Part shown: piece by piece, positions 5,934 to 14,992 of the stretch
Layout of the letters: every line of letters begins with the position of its first letter
Position numbering within the stretch: position 1 is the first letter of the stretch
Assembly (NCBI GenBank): GCA_016716905.1
Contig: JADJUS010000016.1
Span: 1 to 14,992, forward strand
Direction: 5' to 3'
Source of the DNA: Acidobacteriota bacterium
GTDB taxonomy: Bacteria > Acidobacteriota > Vicinamibacteria > Vicinamibacterales > SCN-69-37
Length of the DNA stretch: 14,992 bases
The notes under the pieces: model-generated
Databases searched by the model: none
Told to the model about the DNA's origin: nothing
What the model saw: the letters and a program-made list of their open reading frames with translations, nothing else
Translations under genes and position numbers: made by a program

Positions 5934-6593
5934 ATGCGTGCGCTCGGGCGCGCGATGAAGCACTTTGCGGCGGCCGTTGTTGCGTGGGGCCTCTTGACGA
6001 CGCTCACGTTTGCTCAGGGGGTGGCGTCAGGGTTCTCGGGTCGCTGGGAACTGGAGGCCGGGCAGCAGACGGGCATTGATGTGGTGTTGGTCCTGACGAT
6101 CGACGAACCTCCCCTTCAGAGCCGCTCGGCTGGCTCCGTGCGAGATTCTTCTAATGACCTGGTCAGGGTGGTACGAGAACTCGAGACTGGAGCGCTGACC
6201 GAGGCCTATCGACTTGGCGTGCCCGCCGTCACCATTTCGGGCTTTGGCCCGGGGCGACCGAGAGGGCCGAAGACCCACGTACGCGCGACGCGGGCCCCCG
6301 CCAAGCTGACGATCGCGAGCGGCAGCTACACCGGCCCGATGCGCGAAAGCGGGGAGTGGACGGAGCAAGTGGAGACCTGGTCGTTCGAACCAGACGGGCG
6401 GCTCCGGGTCACGATTGCCAGTCGCGGATCGAATCGTCCTGACACAACGGTCTCTCGGCTGTACCGACGGGCAACCCGACTCCGGGACTCCTGGACCCCA
6501 GGACCCCGACGCGATCTACTTCCGCAGGTAGGCGACGATGTCGGGGAGTGCGGCGAGGAGGACGTCGCCGACGACCTGGAGCGACGCGGCTGA
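5934..6593 (+). CDS. Secreted hypothetical protein
   Basis: I chose ATG 5934 because GGAGGG lies seven bases upstream (5921-5926) and a signal peptide follows at once. It runs MRALGRAMKHFAAAVVAWGL, then LTTLTFAQG, with likely cleavage after TFA. MKHF at 5955 is an alternative; the longer frame from 5886 adds an unlikely N-terminus. The mature part starts FSGRWELEAGQQTGIDVVLV and is predicted to be beta-rich, with SGSYTGPMRESGEWTEQVET and WSFEPDGRLRVTIASRGSN resembling the FxGxWxLD...RLTV pattern of periplasmic lipocalin-like proteins common in Acidobacteriota (weak, from memory). The last 26 codons overlap the convergent peptidase gene by 78 bp and read as Pro/Arg/Asp/Glu-rich sequence unlike the rest, so the natural end may be shortly after RLYRRATR near 6480. 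Function unknown. Confidence 0.6.
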   Translation: MRALGRAMKHFAAAVVAWGLLTTLTFAQGVASGFSGRWELEAGQQTGIDVVLVLTIDEPPLQSRSAGSVRDSSNDLVRVVRELETGALTEAYRLGVPAVTISGFGPGRPRGPKTHVRATRAPAKLTIASGSYTGPMRESGEWTEQVETWSFEPDGRLRVTIASRGSNRPDTTVSRLYRRATRLRDSWTPGPRRDLLPQVGDDVGECGEEDVADDLERRG

Positions 6594-7445
6594 GACGTTT
6601 TCGAGCGTGTCGCTCGCCGTATGCCAGTGCCCGAGCGCGTTGAAGTTGTTCAGGTCAATCAGGTCGATCGACGGAATGCCGGCGCGCACGAAGTGCAGGT
6701 GGTCGTCTTCGATCGTGGTGTCCACGTCCACGAACTTCGACGAATGGCCCAGCCGCTTGGCGGTGGCCCAGACAATGGCGTTGAGCCAGCCGGCGGAGTA
6801 GCTGTCGCGCTCAATCTTCAGCGACTTGCTGCCGATCATGTCCACCAGGATGAGTGCCTTGATTTGCGAGAGGGTGCCGGCCTTCCGACCCTGCTGTACG
6901 TAGAAGCGGCTGCCGTAGGTGGAGTCGGTGTTCAGGTCCCAGGCGGCCACGGCCTCTTCGCCGTCGAACCAGACGAACTCGTAGGTGAACTCGCGGGGCT
7001 GGTCTTTCAGTGACCTCAGCAGTTCGATCAGGAAAGCCCCGCTTGAGCCGCCGTCACTCGCGCCGACAAACCGGAAGTCTGTGAACAGTTTGGTGTCGTA
7101 GTGGCCGGTGAAGAGGATGCGGTCGGTCCGTTGACCCGGAAGGGTGACGATCAGGTTCGTCATTTCCACCGCCCCGGCCGGGGTGGTGGCGGTAAATGTC
7201 TGTTCCTGGACCGTCAGGTTCATCGCCGCGACCTGGCGGGTGATGTAGGCCCGGGTCTGGCGCAGCGCGGCCGAGCCCGACGGCCTCGGGCCCAGGTCCA
7301 CCATGGCCTTCAGATGCTCCCAGGAGCGCGCGGAGTCGAAGGTTGGGCCCTTGGCCTGGTCAGGCACGCTCACGTGTCCTGCGGCCACGACAGCGGCCGC
7401 TGCCAGACTGATGACGCCGACCGACCCGAGAAGACGAAGCAGCAT
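6516..7445 (-). CDS. Exported M28 zinc metallopeptidase, glutaminyl-cyclase-like
   Basis: ATG 7445 has AGGAG five bases upstream and opens a signal peptide (MLLRLLGSVGVISLAAAAVV), so it is preferred over the 47-codon extension that overlaps citrate synthase. The mature enzyme is ~285 residues, the size of a single M28 domain. Zinc ligands and catalytic residues follow the M28 order: H and D in TGHYDTKLF, bridging D in FVGASDGGSSGAF, the Glu pair in WFDGEEAV, D in LVDMIGSKSL, and the last H in LGHWHTASDTLENV. The FVWFDGEEA...DSTYGSRFY segment is characteristic of the glutaminyl-peptide cyclotransferase branch, which cyclises N-terminal Gln, although bacterial members may be aminopeptidases. 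It acts outside the inner membrane. It follows gltA by 35 bp on the same strand and is convergent with the secreted-protein gene. Confidence 0.85.
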   Translation of the reverse strand: MLLRLLGSVGVISLAAAAVVAAGHVSVPDQAKGPTFDSARSWEHLKAMVDLGPRPSGSAALRQTRAYITRQVAAMNLTVQEQTFTATTPAGAVEMTNLIVTLPGQRTDRILFTGHYDTKLFTDFRFVGASDGGSSGAFLIELLRSLKDQPREFTYEFVWFDGEEAVAAWDLNTDSTYGSRFYVQQGRKAGTLSQIKALILVDMIGSKSLKIERDSYSAGWLNAIVWATAKRLGHSSKFVDVDTTIEDDHLHFVRAGIPSIDLIDLNNFNALGHWHTASDTLENVSAASLQVVGDVLLAALPDIVAYLRK

Positions 7446-7480
7446 CCAGGCTCCTGTGCGATGGGCGGCAAGCGCCCCGG

Positions 7481-8767
<1,287 letters not shown>

Positions 8768-8776
8768 AAAAACAAT

Positions 8777-8959
8777 TCACGTGGACGGATCATTGTCGGG
8801 CGAGTCGGGGATGGAATCGATAGCCGGCCCAGGAACCCGGTAGTCGCCCTGCAGCCAGCGGTTCAAGTCCGCCAACTGACAACGTTCACTGCAAAAGGGC
8901 CGCCACCGGGGATCCGCAGGCTGCAGGCGGCATTGCACGCACACAGGCCGGGCCGACAT
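8777..8959 (-). CDS. yacG: DNA gyrase inhibitor YacG, zinc finger protein
   Basis: The 60-residue protein opens MSARPVCVQCRLQPADPRWR with the first CxxC, then PFCSERCQLADLNRWLQGDY with CxxxC followed by the conserved DLxxWxxGxY motif. This is the complete YacG signature: four zinc cysteines and the helix that binds the GyrB C-terminal domain. The tail ends PGPAIDSIPDSPDNDPST, acidic and disordered as in homologues. In Escherichia coli it blocks gyrase binding to DNA. It lies 36 bp after phoU and nine bp before gltA. Confidence 0.9.
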   Translation of the reverse strand: MSARPVCVQCRLQPADPRWRPFCSERCQLADLNRWLQGDYRVPGPAIDSIPDSPDNDPST

Positions 8960-8995
8960 CAGGGGTATTGTACGCGAAATGCCGCCTGCTGCCGA

Positions 8996-9655
8996 CTACT
9001 GGTGCCTGACGTCCTTCGCCGAGACCATGAAAATGACGTCCTCGGCGATGTTTGTGGCGTGGTCGCCAATCCGCTCGAGGTGACGCGAAATGAGGATCAG
9101 GTCCAGACTGGGTTCGATTGTGGCGGCGTCGCGCAGCATGCAGGCCAGCAGGTCGCGGAACACATGGGTCTTGAGTGCATCCAGCTCGTCATCCTGCCCC
9201 AGCACCTTCCGGGCCAGGCCAAGGTCGTGGCGGACGTAGGCGTCCAGCGAGTCGCGCAGCATCACCTGCGCCAGTTCGGCCATCTTCGGGATGTCGATCA
9301 GTTCCTTGACCGGCGGGTGCTGCAGGTAGCGACGCACCGCCTCGGCGATGTTGACCGCCAGGTCGCCCACGCGTTCAAGGTCGGTGTTGATCTTGACGGC
9401 GGCGACGATGGAGCGGAGGTCGCCCGCCATGGGTTGATGCAGCGCCAGCAGCTTGAAGCAGCGGTCGTCGATTTCGATGTGCAACTGGTTGATGGCGGCG
9501 TCGCCGGTGAGCACCGCCTCAACCATCCGGCCATCACGATCGACCAGGCTGCGCACAGCCAGGCGCAGCCGCTCTTCGGCCAGGCCACCCATCTCGAGCA
9601 GTCGTCCCTTGAGCTCGTCGAGCTCGTCCTGAAAGTGTCGTGCGTGCCGTTCCAT
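8996..9655 (-). CDS. phoU: Phosphate transport regulator PhoU
   Basis: 219 residues, all-helical, starting MERHARHFQDELDELKGRLL. Two PhoU repeats each carry the metal-cluster motif: TDLERVGDLAVNIAE in the first half and SRHLERIGDHATNIAEDVIF near the C-terminus. PhoU binds PstB and the sensor kinase PhoR, shutting down phosphate-starvation signalling when phosphate is sufficient, and it restrains Pst uptake. Start 9655 follows pstB by 17 bp; it is the last of the canonical pst genes. The frame is intact. Confidence 0.95.
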   Translation of the reverse strand: MERHARHFQDELDELKGRLLEMGGLAEERLRLAVRSLVDRDGRMVEAVLTGDAAINQLHIEIDDRCFKLLALHQPMAGDLRSIVAAVKINTDLERVGDLAVNIAEAVRRYLQHPPVKELIDIPKMAELAQVMLRDSLDAYVRHDLGLARKVLGQDDELDALKTHVFRDLLACMLRDAATIEPSLDLILISRHLERIGDHATNIAEDVIFMVSAKDVRHQ

Positions 9656-9672
9656 AGCTGAATCCTGCCGGG

Positions 9673-10488
9673 TTAACCGAAGCGACCGGTGACGTAGTCT
9701 TCCGTCAACTTCTCGGTCGGACTGGTGAAAATCTGTTCCGTGGGGCCCGACTCCACGAGGCGGCCGAGCCAGAAAAACGCCGTCTGGTCGGACACGCGCG
9801 CCGCTTGCTGCATGTTGTGCGTCACGATCACAATCGTGTAAGACGTCTTGAGCTGGTAGATGAGTTCCTCGATGCGCTGGGTCGCAATCGGGTCGAGCGC
9901 CGACGCCGGCTCATCCATCAACAGGATCTCGGGTTGAATGGCCAGGGCACGGGCGATGCACAACCGCTGCTGCTGGCCGCCCGACAGCATCAGTGCCGAT
10001 TCGGTCAGCCGGTCCTTGACCTCATCCCAGATCGCGGCGGCCTTCAGACTCTCCTCGACCCGGCCTTCCATCTCGCCGCGGTTTTTCGTCAGGCCATTGA
10101 TCCGCAGGCCGTACGCGATGTTCTCGAAGATGGATTTCGGAAAGGGGTTGGACTTCTGGAAGACCATGCCGACGCGCCGGCGCAGTCCCACCACGTCAGT
10201 GGATGAGGCGTAGATGTCCTCGCCGTCGATCTGGACGCGGCCTTCAACCCGCGTGCCCGGGATGATGTCGTTCATCCGGTTGAGCGCATGCAGGAAGGTG
10301 CTCTTGCCGCAGCCCGACGGGCCGATGAACGCCGTGACCAGGTTCGCGTGGAGCGCGATGGTGATGTCGCTCAGGGCCTGCTTGGCGCCGTAGTAGAAAT
10401 TCATCCCCTGCACGTCGATCTTCACGGGCGTGGTTGGGCGAGCGTTGCCCGTGGTCATCGTCGACAGCGGTCGAAGGAGGGTGGTCAT
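9673..10488 (-). CDS. pstB: Phosphate ABC transporter ATP-binding protein PstB
   Basis: ATG 10488 overlaps the pstA stop (ATGA) and gives a 271-residue protein; MTTGNARP at 10458 is an alternative start. The Walker A motif is GPSGCGKST, the Q-loop lies at GMVFQKSNPFPKSIFENIAY, the ABC signature is LSGGQQQR, Walker B is ILLMDEPASALDP, and the switch His is in VTHNMQQAARVSDQTAFF. The LHALNRMND helix after Walker A and FPKSIFENIAYGLR are specific to PstB. It hydrolyses ATP at the inner face of the membrane to drive uptake through PstC/PstA. An in-frame extension upstream to 11103 is produced only by the broken pstA frame and is not a real fusion. Confidence 0.96.
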   Translation of the reverse strand: MTTLLRPLSTMTTGNARPTTPVKIDVQGMNFYYGAKQALSDITIALHANLVTAFIGPSGCGKSTFLHALNRMNDIIPGTRVEGRVQIDGEDIYASSTDVVGLRRRVGMVFQKSNPFPKSIFENIAYGLRINGLTKNRGEMEGRVEESLKAAAIWDEVKDRLTESALMLSGGQQQRLCIARALAIQPEILLMDEPASALDPIATQRIEELIYQLKTSYTIVIVTHNMQQAARVSDQTAFFWLGRLVESGPTEQIFTSPTEKLTEDYVTGRFG

Positions 10489-11338
10489 GCGCGGGCTTTC
10501 TGGAAGCGGTCCCGCAGCACGATGGCCACGGCATTCATCGAGAGGAGCAGGACCAGCAGCACAATGATGCCGGCCGCGGCGTTTTCGGCGAACGCCACCT
10601 GCGGTTTGGAAACCCAGTTGTAGATCTGGATGGGCAGCACCGTGAAGGGCGACATGACGCCCGACGGCGTGAAGTCGATACGCGAGGGCGCCGATCGTGA
10701 TGAGCGGCGCAGTTTCTCCGATGGCGCGAGACATGGCAAGGATCAGGCCCGTCAGGATACCCGGTAACGCGGTGGGAAGCACCTGATGCCAGATGGTCTG
10801 CCACTTGGTGGCGCCCAGGCGCATGCGACCCTTCTCGCGCGGACATCGGCACGGTTCGCAGCGCTTCGCGCGTGGAGAGAATGACCACGGGCAGTGCGAG
10901 CAGGCCCAGCGTGGCGCCGCCCGAGAGAATCGACGGGCCCCACCCAAACGCCCGCACGAAGATCCCCAGCCCGAGCAGGCCGTAGATGATCGACGGCACG
11001 CCTGCGAGGTTGGCGATATTGATTTCGATGAGGCGGGCCATGCGGCCGCCTCCACCGTACTCCTCGAGGTACACCGCGGCGCCGATCCCCAGTGGCAGCG
11101 CAAACGCCGCCGTCACCATCAGGATGTAGAGGCTGCCGAGAATCGCGGGGTAGATGCCCGCCGACGATGCGCGGCGGGAGGGCATGCTGGTGAGGAACTC
11201 CCAGTCGAGGCGCGCCCAGCCGTCAGACCAGATGTCGTACAGCAGCGCCAGCAGCGCGACGAGCGAGAGCGTGAGCACGAGGATGCTCATGGTCTGCAGC
11301 AGGCGATCGCCGGCCATGCGGCGCGAAGCGGAGGTCAC
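10485..11338 (-). CDS. pstA: Phosphate ABC transporter permease PstA (two frame shifts)
   Basis: Inner-membrane permease half. GTG 11338 overlaps the pstC stop (GTGA). The N-terminal frame reads LLQTMSILVLTLSLVALLAL, AGIYPAILGSLYILMVTAAF and LEEYGGGGRMARLIEINIAN, with LAGVPSIIYGLLGLGIFVRA and ALRTVPMSAREGS. Near 10818 the frame changes; LGATKWQTIWHQVLPTALPG (the permease EAA loop) and AMSRAIGETAPLITIGALAY follow. Near 10681 it changes again to DFTPSGVMSPFTVLPIQIYN, AGIIVLLVLLLSMNAVAIVL and RDRFQKARA, ending at TGA 10485-10487, which overlaps pstB. At the first site removing one C, and at the second adding one base, restores a continuous PstA of normal length (~284 residues). This argues for sequence error. 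Confidence 0.88.
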
Positions 11339-12222
11339 GAGTACTGCTCCCGGAAGCGGCGGCGCAGCCAGTCGCTGATGAGGTTGAGCACGAAGGTCAT
11401 CAGGAACAACAACATGCCCACGGCGAAGATGGTGCGGAAGGCGATCGATCCCGCCGGTGTATCGCCCATGCTGACCTGCACGATGTAGGCGGTCATTGTC
11501 TCCACCGGATTCATGGGGTTGGCGGTCAGACGCGGCTGTTGTCCGGCGGCAATCGCCACGATCATCGTCTCGCCGATGGCGCGGGACATGGCCAGGATGA
11601 ACGACGCGGAGATGCCGGAGAGCGCGGCGGGCACCACCACGCGCAACGCCGCCTGCATCTTGGTGGCGCCCAAGGCGTACGCGCCTTCACGTAGCCCGTT
11701 AGGCACCGCGTGCAACGCGTCTTCCGACAGCGACGACACCAGCGGGAGGATCATGATGCCCATGACCAGACCGGGACTCAGCGCATTGAAGAGCGCCAGG
11801 TCGGGGAAGACCTTTTGCAGCAGCGGAGTCACGAACAGCAGGGCGAAATAGCCGAAGACGACCGTGGGAATCCCGGCCAACACCTCCAGCACGGGCTTGA
11901 CCACGCGCCGCACGCCTGGCGGGGCATACTCGCTCAGGTAGATGGCCGAGAGCAGGCCGGCAGGCATCGCCACGAGCATGGCGATGAGCGACACCAGAAT
12001 GGTGCCGCCCACAAGGGGAGCGCCGAACTGCGGGTCGTAGAAGAGCGGCGTCCAGACGGTGCCGAACAGGAAGTCCGTGATCGGCACCTCACGGAAGAAC
12101 TCGTACGTTTCGAAGACGAGCACGCCGATGATCCCGGCGGTGACGAGCACTGATCCGGCGGCGCAGGCAAACAGCGCGCGCTCGATCAGCCACTCGACTT
12201 TCCGCCGGGTCGCCAGCGTCAT
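11335..12222 (-). CDS. pstC: Phosphate ABC transporter permease PstC
   Basis: 295 residues with six membrane helices: FACAAGSVLVTAGIIGVLVF at residues ~17-36, then helices near GGTILVSLIAMLVAMPAGLL, LAGIPTVVFGYFALLFVTPL, PGLVMGIMILPLVSSLSEDA, MSRAIGETMIVAIAAGQQPR and TIFAVGMLLFLMTFVLNLIS. The EAA-type loop REGAYALGATKMQAALRVVV contacts PstB. The conserved Arg and Glu of AMSRAIGET are present, as in phosphate permeases. ATG 12222 shares one base with the pstS stop (TAATG), and the stop overlaps the pstA start. The frame is intact, unlike both neighbours. Confidence 0.95.
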   Translation of the reverse strand: MTLATRRKVEWLIERALFACAAGSVLVTAGIIGVLVFETYEFFREVPITDFLFGTVWTPLFYDPQFGAPLVGGTILVSLIAMLVAMPAGLLSAIYLSEYAPPGVRRVVKPVLEVLAGIPTVVFGYFALLFVTPLLQKVFPDLALFNALSPGLVMGIMILPLVSSLSEDALHAVPNGLREGAYALGATKMQAALRVVVPAALSGISASFILAMSRAIGETMIVAIAAGQQPRLTANPMNPVETMTAYIVQVSMGDTPAGSIAFRTIFAVGMLLFLMTFVLNLISDWLRRRFREQYS

Positions 12223-13262
12223 TACTGACGGCCCTGCAGCAGTTCTGTCAGGGATTTCGTTGACTGCGCCGCGTGGTCGGCAAACATGGTGCCGGGGTGC
12301 GTGCCGCGAGGCGCGCCTTGACCAGCGCCAGTTCGGCGTCGGTCAGCGAGACATACCCGACTTCCTTCGAGAGCTTGCCGGTGTTGGCCGGTAGAAGTCC
12401 GCGAACTTCTGCACTTCAGGGCGGGCCATAGCGGTGGTGCTCACGTAAATGAACAGGGGCCGTGACAGGGGGCGATAGGTGCCGTTGCGCACCACGTCAA
12501 ACGACGGCTGAATGGGGCCCGCCCCGTTGGTGGGGTCCTCGTCGTCGATGCCCACGAGCTTGAGCTTGCCCCTGGTTCTCTTCGTAGTAGGCGAGGCCCA
12601 TGCCCCGAGGGCGTATTCGTCACCCGAAACGCCCTGCACCAGGATGTTGTCGTTTTCGCTCGACGTGTAGTCGCCGCGGCTCTGCTTGGCCTTGCCCACA
12701 ATCGCCTCGGTGAAGTAGTCGAAGGTGCCCGGAGTCGGTGCCGGCGCCGTAGAGGTTAATCATCTTGTCGGGCCAGCCCGCGCGGACCTGGCTCCACTTC
12801 GTGATTTTGCCCTGCGCGTCGGGCGACCACAGCTTCTTGAGTTCGGCGACCGTCATCGAAGCGGCCCAGGTGTTTTTGGGATTCACGACGACAGCGAGGC
12901 CGTCGTAGGCGACAGGCAGTTCAACGAAGGCGATCGATGCCTGGGCGCAGGCTTCCAGTTCGGTGGTGCTGATGGGCCGTGAGGCGTCAGACACCGCGAT
13001 TTCACCGCGGCAGAACTTCTTGAAGCCACCGCCGGTTCCCGAAAACCCGACTGTGACTGGTGCGGAACCATCGGTCTTGCCGAAATCCTCCGCGACCGCT
13101 TCGGAGATCGGAAAGACCGTGCTGGAGCCGTCGATGGCGATGACGGCCGCAGGCGTGGACGAGGGCGCCGGCTCTGTGCCACCACCGCACGAAGCAGCGA
13201 CAAGGGGCGGGCAACGTGATGATGCTCAGGAGGCGGGCAGCGGACAGAAGGCGAATTCTCAT
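12222..13262 (-). CDS. pstS: Phosphate-binding lipoprotein PstS (at least six frame shifts in this sequence)
   Basis: Extracytoplasmic phosphate receptor of the Pst transporter. ATG 13262 gives MRIRLLSAARLLSIITLPA; after a shift near 13207 comes LVAASCGGGTEPAPSSTPAA, a lipobox with Cys, so the protein is membrane-anchored. AIDGSSTVFPISEAVAEDFG, TVGFSGTGGGFKKFCRGEIA and VSDASRPISTTELE form the phosphate pocket (SST...P, GSGGG-like loop, DASRP). AELKKLWSP and NLYGAGTDSG lead to a shift near 12729, then TFDYFTEAIVGKAKQSRGDY. Two compensating shifts near 12603 and 12570 hide MGLAYYEENQ. Shifts near 12389 and 12295 precede ANTGKLSKEVGYVSLTDAEL and GTMFADHAAQSTKSLTELLQ, with TAA at 12222-12224. Every family block is present in order, so the gene is probably intact in the organism. 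Confidence 0.88.
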
Positions 13263-14880
13263 AGGACCGAGCGTATGGGCCGAGAATATCGCGCCGGTTT
13301 CGGAGGTGTAAATTCTGTGTTACAAGCGGACCGGGGCCGGGCGGCCCGTCGGCGACCCCGCCCAACCGCGACTTCGAAGCGGATCGGCCGGTCCAGCAGG
13401 TCCGAGAGGGGCTCGGCATGCCGCTGGGCCGCCCACAGCTCCAGTTCGGACGCTTCACCCGCCGAAGCGCACGAGGAAGGCCCTCGGGTGTCTCAGTGGA
13501 GCTCAATGCCGCCGATCGATTGTGCGTGGCCGCGGTCCAGACCTTCGGCCAGGCGCAGCATGGCGGCCAGCAGCCGCACGATACGGCGGCGCGGCGCTGG
13601 CAGGGCGCTGAAGTCCTCATGGCTTTTCCGTGGGGCGGTCTGGCGGTGGTATCGCGCCACCAGGGCCATCAGCACAATCTCGTCGGGCTCGAAGCCCCGA
13701 AGATCGCCATGCAGAATGAGATAGTGCGAGTGTTTGTGGTGCCGTTCGTAGCTGATGAGGCCGCCGATGTCGTGCAGGATCGCGGCGTACTCCAGCCACT
13801 CACGTTCGCGTGGCCCCAGTTCATGCAGGTGCTGCGTCGCGTCGAACAGCGCGAGCGACAGGCGTGCCACGTGGGTGGCATGCCGCGGAATGTAGTGACA
13901 GCGCTCGGCGAGTTCGATGACGCTGCGCCGACGGACATCGGGGTACCGTTCGACGGTGCGGATGTGCGCGCCGTTTTTCTTGATGTAGTCGAGCACCAGC
14001 CCTTCTCGCAGGGCGAAGTCGCAGAGCGTCAACTCGGTGGCGCCCAGGGCGCTGAGCAGGGTGTCGAGCAACACGGCGCCGGCCACCGCGAGGTCGGCGC
14101 GTCGCGGGTCAGGCCGGGGAGCGCCAGACGATCTTCGAGTGTCGTGTCGGTGAGCGATCGCCTGACGCGGCGAAACGCCTTGGCGCTCACGCGCCGGTTG
14201 CGCAGGTCGCCGCCGTCGCGCACGGCCAGCGCGCCGAGCGCGGCGATCGTGCCTGACGTGCCGATGACACGGTGAAAGCCACGCGACTTGAGCGCGCGAA
14301 TGTGCGTCGCCGTCTGCCGGCGGACGTATCGCTCCACCCGCTTTTCTTCGTCCGCCGTAATTGGGTCGCTCGTGACGAACCGCTCGGTCAGCCGGATGAC
14401 GCCAATCTTGAAGCTGCCGCCCAGTTGCATGCGAGCCGCGGTGCCGAGCGTCAATTCCACGCTGCCGCCGCCGATGTCGATCACCACCGCAGCCTGGCCG
14501 CCGACGCCCGCCGCGTAGGCCGCCGCCAGGTGGATGAGGCGCGCTTCCTCAATGCCGGAAATCGTGCGGACACGAATGCCCACTTCCCCGGCGAATCCGC
14601 GTGACAAAATCCCCGCCATTTTCGGCTTCACGCACCGCGCTGGTCGCCGACGCGATGATCTCATCCACCGCGTGCGACTCCGCGAGGCGCTTGAACTTGG
14701 TTAAGGTTTGTAACGCGTTTGTAACAGCCGTGTCCGACAGGCGCCGGCCGTCAAGTCCGCCCGCCCCGAGCCGCACCATGTCTTTTTCGCGATCCACGAC
14801 TTCAAACGACAGGTCGGGCCGCACACGCCGACGATCATATGCACCGAATTCGTGCCGATATCGATCGCCGCGATCCGCAT
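13259..14880 (-). CDS. Ppx/GppA family exopolyphosphatase/guanosine pentaphosphatase with HD domain (five frame shifts)
   Basis: The enzyme removes terminal phosphates from polyphosphate or pppGpp, using an actin-like ATPase fold. ATG 14880 gives MRIAAIDIGTNSVHMIV, the phosphate-1 loop. After a shift near 14822 come VRPDLSFEVVDREKDMVRLG and ASATSAVREAENGGDFVTRI. After a shift near 14590, TISGIEEARLIHLAAAYA and VVIDIGGGSVELTLG (phosphate-2 loop) and RVIGTSGTIAALG follow. A shift near 14098 leads to DLAVAGAVLLDTLLSALGAT and then the C-terminal HD-type domain with ILHDIGGLISYERHHKHSHY. After shifts near 13492 and 13457 the tail runs EASELELWAAQRHAEPLSDL, LDRPIRFEVAV. The written frame then continues as Arg-rich sequence to TGA 13259, overlapping the pstS start; the natural stop may be near 13370. 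Ppx versus GppA specificity cannot be decided, so no symbol is given. Location next to pst supports a polyphosphate role. Confidence 0.85.
13283..13326 (-). promoter_or_regulatory. Candidate pstS promoter with inverted-repeat operator
   Basis: On the minus strand TTTACA (13307-13312) and TATTCT (13283-13288) are spaced by 18 bases, about 20 bases before the pstS start. The -35 is embedded in an imperfect dyad TGTAA-N8-TTACA at 13307-13324, an AT-rich island in GC-rich surroundings. That is a plausible site for a phosphate-responsive regulator, but I cannot match it to a defined Pho box. It falls inside or just after the uncertain 3' end of ppx. Confidence 0.4.
14707..14725. promoter_or_regulatory. 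Pho-box-like direct repeat inside ppx
   Basis: TTTGTAAC occurs at 14707-14714 and again at 14718-14725, an exact 8-bp repeat with an 11-bp period. On the other strand it reads TTACAA-N5-TTACAA. Direct repeats of this period and TTNACA-like sequence are the general form of OmpR-family PhoB/PhoP sites. It lies in coding sequence and uses a TTA codon and other AT-rich codons unusual for this region. No functional evidence. Confidence 0.25.
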
Positions 14881-14913
14881 GCACTAAGCTACCACGGTGG
14901 GTGAGGCGCGACC

Positions 14914-14992
14914 GTGAGCACGCTTCGACTGACGCACGCGTTGGCTGAGCAGGTGCGCCGTTTTTCACGCGCCTCGGACGGGCGCGGCGCGG
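14914..14992 (+). CDS. Possible start of a divergent gene, cut by the window end
   Basis: GTG 14914 opens a frame that stays open to the window edge, reading MSTLRLTHALAEQVRRFSRA and SDGRGA. A weak GTGAGG lies about 12 bases upstream. It would be divergent from ppx with about 33 bp between starts. Too short to assign; it could equally be chance in GC-rich DNA. Confidence 0.3.
   Translation, partial: MSTLRLTHALAEQVRRFSRASDGRGA

Noticed and set aside
9673..11103. 476-residue ORF that looks like a permease-ATPase (PstA-PstB) fusion
   Set aside because: The upstream part reads PstA motifs only between about 10685 and 10818 and is otherwise out of frame. pstB has its own start at 10488 overlapping the repaired pstA stop.
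13418..14275. 285-residue plus-strand ORF and the 12963-13724 plus-strand ORF
   Set aside because: Both are antisense to Ppx/GppA and PstS segments whose motifs are clear on the minus strand.
10485..14880. Genuine decay of the phosphate operon
   Set aside because: pstC, pstB and phoU are intact, all motifs of the broken genes are conserved in order, and shifts are single bases often in G/C runs. Sequence error is the simpler explanation, though not proven.

Overview
The window is GC-rich bacterial DNA, densely coded on both strands with short spacers and several start/stop overlaps. The gene set is a pst phosphate operon with an adjoining ppx-like gene, a FHA-GAF-SpoIIE phosphatase, a glutaminyl-cyclase-like M28 peptidase, a SWIB protein, and the tail of a C13/caspase-like protein. 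This would suit a soil-type Acidobacteriota (possibly Vicinamibacteria) or another deep-branching Gram-negative. That placement is inference from gene families; there is no rRNA or other marker here to settle it.

Layout. 1-450 holds the disrupted 3' part of a C13/caspase-like gene. 458-678 is a ~220 bp imperfect palindrome that overlaps the 3' end of a minus-strand rhomboid protease gene (591-1363). Divergent from it, 1399-4795 reads as one plus-strand operon: a zinc-ribbon membrane protein, a FHA-GAF-SpoIIE phosphatase, a small two-helix membrane protein and a LeuA/NifV-type acyltransferase. The last three are linked by ATGA and TAATG overlaps, and the operon ends in a hairpin terminator. 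A monocistronic SWIB gene (4908-5243) with its own terminator follows. 5300-5720 is non-coding and strongly structured: a 61-bp hairpin, then a 219-bp nested palindrome with perfect 33-bp ends. Next come a promoter-like site, a 39-codon ORF whose expected ATG is ACG, and a secreted protein gene (5934-6593). 

From 14880 down to 6516 everything lies on the minus strand, in transcription order ppx/gppA, pstS, pstC, pstA, pstB, phoU, yacG, gltA, M28 peptidase. PstS binds phosphate outside the membrane, PstC/PstA form the channel, PstB powers it, and PhoU reports transporter state to the phosphate regulator. Ppx hydrolyses polyphosphate or pppGpp, so uptake and storage of phosphate are encoded together. 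Citrate synthase, the gyrase inhibitor YacG and the peptidase continue in the same direction with small gaps and may be co-transcribed. A divergent gene may start at 14914 and leave the window.

Reading frames are broken by single-base shifts in seven genes (about 20 sites, not counting the first gene), clustered at 1-3430, 10680-10820 and 12290-14820. The protein sequence resumes in another frame each time with family motifs intact. I read this mainly as indel error in the assembly rather than decay. I annotate these genes as full-length and state where the frame changes.
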